Shown: in pieces, positions 1 through 5,014 of the stretch | How positions within the stretch are numbered: the stretch's first letter is position 1 | Layout: each line of letters starts with the position of its first letter | Assembly: GCA_003537755.1 (NCBI GenBank) | Contig: DPQS01000034.1 | Location: forward strand, 378-5,391 | DNA: 5,014 bases | Reading direction: 5' to 3' | Source: Clostridiales bacterium | Lineage (GTDB): Bacteria > Bacillota > Clostridia > Christensenellales > CAG-314 | Translations under genes and position numbers: made by a program | Notes under the pieces: model-generated | What the model saw: the letters and a program-made list of their open reading frames with translations, nothing else | Database searches by the model: none | Told to the model about the DNA's origin: nothing

Positions 1-1647
1 CCACGGCTCGCCGCCGTCCTCGATGGCGTCCAGACGATTTTCCATTTCCGCAGTAAAGTCAACGTCTACAATCTCGTCGAAGTACTGTTCAAGGTATTCC
101 GTCACCTGTATGCCAAGGTTGGTAGGCACAAGTGCCTTTGCGTCCTTGCCCACGTACTCGCGCTTGTACAACGTCTGCATGATGGTCGCGTAGGTGCTCG
201 GGCGGCCGATACCGCGTTCTTCCATTGCCTTGATAAGGCTTGCTTCGGTGTAGCGTGCCGGGGGTTTGGTAAATTTCTGTTCGCTGTTAAGTTTGATGAG
301 GTTCAGCACGTCGCCTTCGGTAAGGGCAGGCAACAACGCGTTGTCGGCGCTTTCGTCGTCCTTGTCCTTATCCTTGGTCTTTGCTTCGCCGTAAATTGCA
401 AGATAGCCGTCAAAGGTAAGCGTTTTGCCCGTGGCGGTCAAGCCGTAATTGCCGCAATCGATTGCCACGTTTACCGCGTCGTAGGTTGCCTTTTCCGCCT
501 GACTAGCCAAAAAGCGTTCGTAAATCAGTTTGTACAGCAAGTACTGGTTGCGCTGCACCTTGTCCTTGATACTGTCGGGCGTAAGTTCGACGTTAATCGG
601 GCGGATTGCTTCGTGCGCATCCTGGGCTTGTTTTTTGGTGACGTAAACGTTTGGCTTTGCAGGCACATACTTGCTTCCGTACACAGAGGCAATACGAGCG
701 CGAGCCGCCGCCACCGCGTCTGTCGAAACACGCACGCTGTCAGTACGAATGTAGGTTACCAACGCCACGTGCCCCATGCCGGGGATGTCGAAACCTTCGT
801 ACAGTTGCTGCGCCACGCTCATTGCAACCGCACTGCTCATGCGCAGTTTGTTTACCGCGTCCTGTTGCATTGTGCTGGTCGTAAAGGGAGGTTGCGGACG
901 GGAAACAGACACGCTGCGCTTGACATTGCGCACTACGTAATTGTTTGTATTAAGTACAGCCAACGCTTCGTCGGTCTGTTCCTTGTTTTTCAGTTTAAGT
1001 TTCTTGCCGTCTTTTTCCGCAAGAACAGCCTTGAATTGCGGCTTGGTCGCGGGCTTTTCCAGTTGCGCGGATACGTTCCAGTATTCTTCCGGCTTGAAGT
1101 TTTGTATTTCCTTTTCGCGGTCAACCAGTATACGAAGTGCAGCCGATTGCACGCGACCTGCGGACAGGTTGTTGTGAATTTTTTTACAAAGCACGGGGCT
1201 TACCGTGTAACCTACCAGTCGGTCAAGTACGCGGCGAGCCTGTTGCGCAGCCACAAGTCCTTTGTTGATATAGTGAGGGTTTTTGATGGCTTCATTGACG
1301 GCTTTTTGCGAAATTTCGTTGAACATGATACGATTTTTCGCTTCCGGGTCAAGCCCAAGCGCGCTTTGCAGGTGGTAAGATATTGCTTCTCCTTCGCGGT
1401 CCGGGTCGGTTGCGAGATAGACGCATTCCGCCTGCGCCACTTCACGACGAAGTCTGTTTATTGTCTCTGTCTGCTCCGGTTTGCGCGGCTCGAGGTCGGG
1501 CGCGTAATGATTGGCAAAGTCGATGCCCATCGTCTTGACGGGCAGGTCCCAGATGTGCCCCTTGGACGCGTCCACACGGTAATCGGGACCGAGATATTTG
1601 CCGATAGTTTTGGCTTTTGCCGGAGATTCGACAATTACAAGTTTCAT
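1..1647 (-). CDS. topA: DNA topoisomerase I (type IA), 3' end beyond the window
   Basis: The reading frame is open from the ATG at 1647 to the window edge, giving 549 residues without a stop. The protein is the type IA topoisomerase that relaxes negatively supercoiled DNA by cutting one strand through a 5'-phosphotyrosine link. The N-terminal TOPRIM domain begins MKLVIVESPAKAKTI with the catalytic Glu at residue 7, and the acidic metal-binding motif DPDRE is at 81-85. SAGRVQSAALR (162-172) and PFTTSTMQQDA (254-264) are typical core motifs. The active-site tyrosine is Y299 in VTYIRTDS, followed by HEAIRP (345-350) and the GIGRPSTYATI block (479-489). A short charged stretch, KTKDKDKDDES, sits at about 423-433. 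Family members are usually about 690-870 residues, so the missing part should hold the end of the core and the C-terminal zinc-finger or DNA-binding repeats. The start is set by family alignment and by GGAGG six bases upstream. It is the last visible gene of the yifB-dprA-topA operon. Identification is very secure; the C-terminal architecture is unknown. Confidence 0.98.
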   Translation of the reverse strand, partial: MKLVIVESPAKAKTIGKYLGPDYRVDASKGHIWDLPVKTMGIDFANHYAPDLEPRKPEQTETINRLRREVAQAECVYLATDPDREGEAISYHLQSALGLDPEAKNRIMFNEISQKAVNEAIKNPHYINKGLVAAQQARRVLDRLVGYTVSPVLCKKIHNNLSAGRVQSAALRILVDREKEIQNFKPEEYWNVSAQLEKPATKPQFKAVLAEKDGKKLKLKNKEQTDEALAVLNTNNYVVRNVKRSVSVSRPQPPFTTSTMQQDAVNKLRMSSAVAMSVAQQLYEGFDIPGMGHVALVTYIRTDSVRVSTDAVAAARARIASVYGSKYVPAKPNVYVTKKQAQDAHEAIRPINVELTPDSIKDKVQRNQYLLYKLIYERFLASQAEKATYDAVNVAIDCGNYGLTATGKTLTFDGYLAIYGEAKTKDKDKDDESADNALLPALTEGDVLNLIKLNSEQKFTKPPARYTEASLIKAMEERGIGRPSTYATIMQTLYKREYVGKDAKALVPTNLGIQVTEYLEQYFDEIVDVDFTAEMENRLDAIEDGGEPW

Positions 1648-2732
1648 TTAGTTCCTCCAATCAGCCGATAAGCGTTTCCGGGCAACTTTGAAATTATACT
1701 CTTAATTTCAAGATTTGCCAACAGAAAATTCAACTCACCCGGCAGAATGTGCGTAGTTTGCACAAGTTGATCAAATGTGCATTGACCTTTTTGCAATTCA
1801 TCGACAACAGCCTGTTCGGAAAAATCCAACTGCACCGCTTTTTGCGCGGATTCGGCTGTTTCGCCGTAGTAATCGAGTATGTCTTCGGGGCAGGTTACAC
1901 AGATTGCTTCGCCGCCCTTTATTAGTTCGTTGCCGCCTTTAAGCGACTTCAGAAAGATGTCGCCCGGCACGGCAAACACGTCGCGCCCTTCGTCACGCGC
2001 ATTACGCGCCGTAAGCAAAGTTCCGCTTTTGACAGGCGCTTCACACACCAGTACCCCTTGCGACAACGCCGCCACAATGCGGTTGCGATCGGGGAAGTGG
2101 AATGTTTGCGGAACGCTGTCAATGCCGTACTCGGACAGCAACAAGCCGCCCTCGTGCACAATGCGCTCGGCAAGTGCCTGGTTTGTTGACGGGTAAACGT
2201 TTGCCACACCGCTGCCAAGCACCGCTATGGTTTTGCCGCCTGCGTCAAGGGCCGTACGATGTCCGATACTGTCTATGCCGTACGCTAGTCCACTTACAAT
2301 TGTAAAACGCGTTGCTAAAACTTTGCTGAATGTTTTGGCGACGGCTTCGCCGTAAGCGGTAAATTTGCGCGTGCCGACAACGGCAATGCCCTGAGTGTCG
2401 CACAATGACAGGTCGCCGCGGTAGTACAGCAGGTAGGGCGGACACAGCATGTCGCGAAGTACGGCGGGGAAGTCGTCGTCCAGCATGGTTGTAACGCGCA
2501 CGCCGAGATTGTCCATTTGGGCAATAATTTCGTCAACGTAAGCGACGGTAAGTTTGCTTATCGCCGTATCGTACAGTGTTCCCAGTTTTTTGCGTACAAA
2601 GTCGCTTGTCTGCGCTTCGGCAAAAAATTCGTCGCCGCTTTCAAAAAATTCCCATATGTCGTAGCCGCGCCGCGCAGGCACTTCCGCTTCGGCAAGGGCT
2701 ATCAGTGCTTTTTGATCTGTGGAATATTGCAT
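1644..2732 (-). CDS. dprA: DNA-processing protein DprA (Smf)
   Basis: This complete 362-residue protein belongs to the DprA/Smf family, which binds single-stranded DNA and loads RecA on it during natural transformation; it also occurs in species not known to be competent. The N-terminal 75 residues are variable and may be a small helical domain. The family entry segment is around 78-107 (LGVRV to YYRGDL). The Rossmann-like core follows: VVGTR (118-122), SGLAYGID (147-154), GSGVANVYP (173-181), FPDRNRIVAALS (213-224), SGTLLTARNA (236-245), VPGDI (255-259) and GGNELIKGGEAI (266-277). Residues from about 297 to 360 match the position of the C-terminal winged-helix domain. The length is normal and no frameshift is seen. 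The ATG at 2732 has GAGG eight bases upstream and lies 17 bases after the yifB stop, so co-transcription with yifB is likely. The stop overlaps the topA start. A role in transformation is inferred from the family only. Confidence 0.97.
   Translation of the reverse strand: MQYSTDQKALIALAEAEVPARRGYDIWEFFESGDEFFAEAQTSDFVRKKLGTLYDTAISKLTVAYVDEIIAQMDNLGVRVTTMLDDDFPAVLRDMLCPPYLLYYRGDLSLCDTQGIAVVGTRKFTAYGEAVAKTFSKVLATRFTIVSGLAYGIDSIGHRTALDAGGKTIAVLGSGVANVYPSTNQALAERIVHEGGLLLSEYGIDSVPQTFHFPDRNRIVAALSQGVLVCEAPVKSGTLLTARNARDEGRDVFAVPGDIFLKSLKGGNELIKGGEAICVTCPEDILDYYGETAESAQKAVQLDFSEQAVVDELQKGQCTFDQLVQTTHILPGELNFLLANLEIKSIISKLPGNAYRLIGGTK
1654..1658 (-). promoter_or_regulatory. topA ribosome binding site inside the end of dprA, with ATGA stop/start overlap
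   Basis: Read on the minus strand, the last codons of dprA contain GGAGG at 1658-1654, then AACTAA, then the topA ATG at 1647-1645. The dprA stop TGA (1646-1644) shares two bases with that ATG, forming ATGA. The six-base spacing is close to ideal. Because the site lies within translated dprA mRNA, ribosomes finishing dprA can restart on topA. Translational coupling is inferred from this geometry. Confidence 0.85.
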
Positions 2733-2749
2733 CAGGTAATCCTCTGCCG

Positions 2750-4279
2750 TTACACCCTGTATTTACGGTCAAGCGTGCGATATTGAAAACTTTCGGCAAT
2801 GTGTCGGCTTGTGATGTTTTCGCTGCCGTCAAGGTCGGCAATGGTACGCGCAACCTTAAGTATGCGGTTGTAGGCACGCGCGGAAAGATTGAGCTTTTCA
2901 AAACTTTCACGCAACATTTCCGTAGATTGATGGTCGATTTTGCAATATTTTTTGATGTCAGACGGTGACATCTGACTGTTTGTATGTTTGCCGCTTGCCC
3001 CAAGGCGCGCTTCCTGCACCGCTCTGGCACGGTTTACGCGCTCGCGGATGGTTGCGCTGTCCTCGGCAAGGTCGTCGGTTTGCAGTTCGTCGTACGTAAC
3101 GTTGTCAACTTCCACGTGTATGTCAATGCGGTCAAGCAGCGGTCCGCTCAGCTTGCCGAGATACCTGTGTATCTGCGACGGACTGCAGGTACATTCCGCA
3201 GTGGCACTGCCGTAGTTGCCGCACGGACAGGGGTTCATGCTGGCAATAAGCATAAAATCGGCAGGATAGGTGACCGATATGGCGTTGCGCGCCACGGTAA
3301 TTACGCCGTCCTCAAGGGGTTGACGCAAGGTTTCCAACGTCTGGCGGCTGTACTCGGGCAACTCGTCCAGAAACAGTACGCCGTTGTGCGCAAGACTTAT
3401 TTCGCCAGGGCGAGCCTTGTTGCCGCCACCCGTCAACGCCACCATTGTACTGCTGTGGTGAGGCGTGCGGAACGGGCGTTGGTAAATAAACCCATGCTCC
3501 AGTTTGCCGCATACGCTGTGTATCTTGGCAACTTCAAGGGCTTCGTCAAAGGTAAGCGACGGCATAATGGACGGCACTGCGCGCGCCATCATGGTTTTGC
3601 CTGCACCCGGCGGCCCGATAAGCAGTATGTTGTGACCGCCTGCAACGGCTATTTCCATTGCGCGTTTAGCGGCGTACTGCCCCTTGACATACTTAAAGTC
3701 GTTGTCTGCGTGGTGAGTTTCGACGTCGCTTGTCCAGTTGCGGATCGCAAGCGGCGCAATGTCCGACGTACCCAGCGCAATGCTTACAGCCTGAGAGAGG
3801 CTACCGACGGCGTAGATTTCCGCGCCTTCGATAAACACGCACTCGTCAGCGTTGCCTGCTGGCACTACAAACACCTTTTCACCCTGCTGACGCGCGGAAA
3901 TAATCATCGGCAAAATGCCGTTTACACGGCGCACTTCACCGTTTAGCGACAACTCGCCAAGAAACACGATGTCGTGACGAAGTTGTTCGTAGGGAATTTG
4001 TTTGCTTGCCGCCAGCATACCTATGGCAATAGGCAGGTCGTACATCGTGCCTTCCTTCCTTTGGTCGGCAGGTGCAAGGTTGATTACGACGGAAGCCACA
4101 GGGTAGTTGTAGCCGCTGTACTTCATTGCCGAACGAACGCGTTCCTTGCTTTCCTTGACGGAAGTGTCCGCAAGCCCCACTATGTCGTAACTCGGCATGC
4201 CGTTGTGCAGGTCGATTTCCGCCTGAACGGGAAAACCGTCGATACCTTTAAGCCCAAGACTTTTTACCAACGCCAGCAT
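2750..4279 (-). CDS. yifB: YifB/ComM-family Mg-chelatase-like AAA+ ATPase
   Basis: This complete 509-residue protein has the usual YifB/ComM length and layout. A Lon-protease-like (ChlI) domain spans about 20-140, with YDIVGLADTSVKESKERVR from 31, NLAPAD at 67-72 and DLPIAIG at 81-87. The AAA+ ATPase of Mg-chelatase type follows at about 190-395: Walker A GPPGAGKT (222-229), Walker B VLFLDE (301-306), sensor-1 asparagine in SMNP (N349) and the arginine finger in LLDRID (R384). A cysteine cluster sits in the ATPase (C351, C353, C363, C365) in the family's usual CPCG...CTC arrangement. The C-terminal Mg_chelatase_C domain covers about 403-498, with sensor-2-like LSARAYNRILKVARTIADL from 465. 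Despite the database name it is not a chlorophyll enzyme. In Vibrio and Haemophilus, ComM is a hexameric helicase that promotes branch migration during transformation; the role in Bacillota is less clear. AGGAG lies six bases before the ATG. It is the first gene of the operon, with a promoter just upstream. Confidence 0.97.
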   Translation of the reverse strand: MLALVKSLGLKGIDGFPVQAEIDLHNGMPSYDIVGLADTSVKESKERVRSAMKYSGYNYPVASVVINLAPADQRKEGTMYDLPIAIGMLAASKQIPYEQLRHDIVFLGELSLNGEVRRVNGILPMIISARQQGEKVFVVPAGNADECVFIEGAEIYAVGSLSQAVSIALGTSDIAPLAIRNWTSDVETHHADNDFKYVKGQYAAKRAMEIAVAGGHNILLIGPPGAGKTMMARAVPSIMPSLTFDEALEVAKIHSVCGKLEHGFIYQRPFRTPHHSSTMVALTGGGNKARPGEISLAHNGVLFLDELPEYSRQTLETLRQPLEDGVITVARNAISVTYPADFMLIASMNPCPCGNYGSATAECTCSPSQIHRYLGKLSGPLLDRIDIHVEVDNVTYDELQTDDLAEDSATIRERVNRARAVQEARLGASGKHTNSQMSPSDIKKYCKIDHQSTEMLRESFEKLNLSARAYNRILKVARTIADLDGSENITSRHIAESFQYRTLDRKYRV

Positions 4280-4370
4280 AAAACTCTCCTCTTTGTGCTA
4301 ATTTGTCCGTCGCGCGGATTGGATTGTCGGTGCAAAAACACACAAACGCCACTTCACCATTCCACATTAC
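4280..4370 (-). other. 5' untranslated leader of the yifB-dprA-topA operon
   Basis: The predicted start of transcription is near 4364, leaving about 85 untranslated bases before the yifB ATG. The AGGAG ribosome binding site is at 4290-4286. Only weak pairing is visible, for example a 4-bp UCCG/CGGA stem with a five-base loop around 4309-4321. I recognise no riboswitch and no terminator hairpin here. Confidence 0.5.
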
Positions 4371-4399
4371 AGTATAACAATTTTGCGCCCAAAAGACAA
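4371..4399 (-). promoter_or_regulatory. Sigma-A-type promoter for yifB-dprA-topA
   Basis: On the minus strand TTGTCT (4399-4394) is followed by exactly 17 bases and TATACT (4376-4371). A TG one base before the -10 hexamer makes it an extended -10. It lies downstream of the rplS terminator and about 92 bases upstream of the yifB start, so it can drive the three-gene operon independently of rplS. It was assigned by consensus match only. Confidence 0.8.
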
Positions 4400-4457
4400 G
4401 TGTTTGACTACCAAAAACACAATACTGCGCTCATTTTGACGGCGGCGCGGCAGTAAT

Positions 4458-4488
4458 AAAAAGGGCAAGCACCTTTGCGATGCCTGCC
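4458..4488 (-). terminator. Intrinsic terminator after rplS
   Basis: On the minus strand GGCAGGCA (4488-4481) pairs with TGCTTGCC (4471-4464). Two further pairs (one U-G, one C-G) extend the stem to about 10 bp with a five-base loop. The stem is followed by C and then TTTTT (4462-4458). It begins 17 bases after the rplS stop. The two G-U wobbles become A-C mismatches on the opposite strand, so the hairpin is better formed in the minus-strand transcript. It separates rplS from the yifB operon. Confidence 0.88.
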
Positions 4489-4505
4489 GCTTTTGTTGCC
4501 ATTTA

Positions 4506-4844
4506 TTAGTTGCCGCTCTTGACTTTTGCTGCCTTACCGGTGCGTTCACGCAGGTAGTACAACTTGGCGCGTTTAACACTGCCCTTGCGTACAACAATGA
4601 TGCTGTCGATCTTGGGGCTGTGTACGGGGAATGTACGTTCCACACCGATGCCGTTGCTGATACGACGAACGGTAAATGTTTCACGCAGACCGCCGTGCTT
4701 GCGAGCGATTACGATACCTTCGTAAGCCTGGATACGTTCCTTGTTACCTTCGATAACCTTGAAGTTGACGCGTACGGTGTCGCCCACGTTGAAAGAGGCA
4801 ACTTCGCGCAAAGATTCTGCTTCGATTTGCTTGATGATGTCCAT
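4506..4844 (-). CDS. rplS: 50S ribosomal protein L19 (bL19)
   Basis: The 112-residue protein is full length for bL19, a basic protein at the interface of the ribosomal subunits. Visible family features are FNVGDTVRVNFKVIEGNKER at 18-37, the EGIVIARKHGGLRETFTVRR block (42-61), GVERTFPVHSPKID (67-80) and the basic KRAKLYYLRERTGKAAKV close to the C-terminus. The ATG at 4844 has GGAGG (4859-4855) ten bases upstream, a somewhat long spacing, and there is no other in-frame start between them. The gene ends with tandem stops TAA TAA. It has its own promoter and terminator, so it looks monocistronic here, whereas in many bacteria it is the last gene of the rpsP-rimM-trmD-rplS operon. Whether trmD lies beyond the right edge cannot be seen. 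Confidence 0.98.
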   Translation of the reverse strand: MDIIKQIEAESLREVASFNVGDTVRVNFKVIEGNKERIQAYEGIVIARKHGGLRETFTVRRISNGIGVERTFPVHSPKIDSIIVVRKGSVKRAKLYYLRERTGKAAKVKSGN

Positions 4845-4920
4845 GATGACTTTTCCTCCAAAAATATTTGTTAACTAAGCGTTCATGCGCAAGTGCCAGA
4901 GGACCGCCCGAAGTCTTACT
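4845..4920 (-). promoter_or_regulatory. rplS mRNA leader with a possible hairpin and anti-ribosome-binding-site segment
   Basis: From the predicted transcription start near 4919 to the rplS ATG there are about 75 untranslated bases. UCCUC (4903-4899) is complementary to GAGGA (4858-4854) of the rplS ribosome binding site, and three G-U pairs could extend this. Between them ACUUGCG/CGCUUAGU (around 4892-4875) can form a small stem with an internal loop. Bases 4874-4861 are AU-rich. Leaders before rplS are known in Bacillota (Rfam L19_leader), but I cannot confirm from memory that this one matches that family. Autoregulation by L19 is an inference. Confidence 0.4.
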
Positions 4921-4925
4921 GATGT

Positions 4926-4954
4926 ATTGTAGCACAACTGCCATCAAAGTGCAA
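4926..4954 (-). promoter_or_regulatory. Strong sigma-A-type promoter for rplS
   Basis: On the minus strand TTGCAC (4954-4949) is followed by a 17-base spacer and TACAAT (4931-4926), with TG one base before the -10 hexamer. A run of seven A (4975-4969) lies about 50 bases upstream of the expected start and could act as an UP-like element. The match suits a highly expressed ribosomal protein gene. Predicted transcription starts near 4919-4920. Confidence 0.85.
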
Positions 4955-5014
4955 CTGTTTTACCAAACTTTTTTTGTTGTGTGTTGTTGGTGGGGAAGGG
5001 AAAACTTGTTGAAA
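4955..5014. other. Non-coding region upstream of rplS, strongly strand-asymmetric
   Basis: No gene is visible between the rplS promoter and the window edge. The plus strand is rich in G and T (a T7 run, then TTGTTG repeats, then GGTGGGGAAGGG). The minus strand is therefore C/A-rich and nearly free of G: about 16 C against 2 G from 5014 to 4968. No start codon with a convincing ribosome binding site is seen on either strand. The region may hold the end signal of an upstream gene. Confidence 0.4.

Noticed and set aside
423..433. Charged KTKDKDKDDES stretch in TopA as a possible insertion
   Set aside because: It lies in a surface linker that varies in length and charge among topoisomerases I; the flanking motifs are intact.
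613..1671. A 352-codon open frame on the plus strand opposite topA
   Set aside because: It is codon-aligned antisense to a gene with intact catalytic motifs, its translation resembles no known family, and no ribosome binding site or promoter precedes it. It is explained by codon bias in topA.
2984..3946. A 320-codon open frame on the plus strand opposite yifB
   Set aside because: It is the same codon-aligned shadow effect; yifB is complete and conserved on the other strand.
4350..4370. GTGG-rich repeats (TGTGGAATGGTGAAGTGG) just downstream of the yifB -10 box, resembling MraZ operator boxes
   Set aside because: The TGGG cores expected for MraZ sites are missing and the spacing is irregular, so chance is more likely.
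3974..4456. Plus-strand open frame running through the yifB start and the intergenic region
   Set aside because: It covers the yifB start region, the yifB promoter and the intergenic sequence, lacks a ribosome binding site, and has no recognisable protein features.
4464..4488. The rplS terminator hairpin as a bidirectional terminator for plus-strand transcription
   Set aside because: On the plus strand the two G-U pairs become A-C mismatches, the following T run is short, and no plus-strand gene ends there.
4990..5014. GGGAAAACTTGTTGAAA at the right edge resembles sequences around origin DnaA boxes
   Set aside because: There is no match to the DnaA box TTATCCACA or its reverse complement, no cluster, and no dnaA or dnaN nearby.

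Overview
This window looks like a piece of a bacterial chromosome of roughly balanced GC content. It carries four housekeeping genes, all read on the minus strand. In transcription order they are rplS (ribosomal protein L19), yifB (ComM-like AAA+ ATPase), dprA (DNA-processing protein) and topA (DNA topoisomerase I, cut off by the left window edge). The linkage rplS ... dprA-topA is typical of Bacillota (Bacillus/Clostridia). The strong GGAGG-type ribosome binding sites and sigma-A-like promoters fit that assignment. I cannot name a genus; an uncultured Clostridia-type organism is the best guess.

Layout from right to left, which is the direction of transcription. Positions 4955-5014 are non-coding, very C/A-rich on the transcribed strand, and lie upstream of the rplS promoter. 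Positions 4926-4954 hold a good promoter (TTGCAC, 17 bp, TACAAT with an extended TG). A leader of about 75 nt follows, which could fold over the rplS ribosome binding site. rplS occupies 4506-4844 and is closed by an intrinsic terminator at 4458-4488. A second good promoter (TTGTCT, 17 bp, TATACT with an extended TG) at 4371-4399 starts a tight operon: yifB (2750-4279), a 17-nt gap, dprA (1644-2732), then topA overlapping dprA by ATGA.

The operon groups three DNA-handling proteins. YifB/ComM is a helicase-type ATPase that acts on recombination intermediates in the organisms where it has been studied. DprA loads RecA onto incoming single-stranded DNA. TopA relaxes negative supercoils. The yifB-dprA pair means the genome holds at least two genes linked to natural transformation, but both are widespread and do not prove competence. 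L19 is a large-subunit protein at the 30S-50S interface and appears to be transcribed separately.

I found no mobile element, CRISPR array, tRNA, rRNA or novel system. The points worth a second look are the compact gene order (no rbgA, rnhB or yraN between rplS and yifB), the possible regulatory leader of rplS, the topA ribosome binding site embedded in the end of dprA, and the C-rich tract upstream of rplS.
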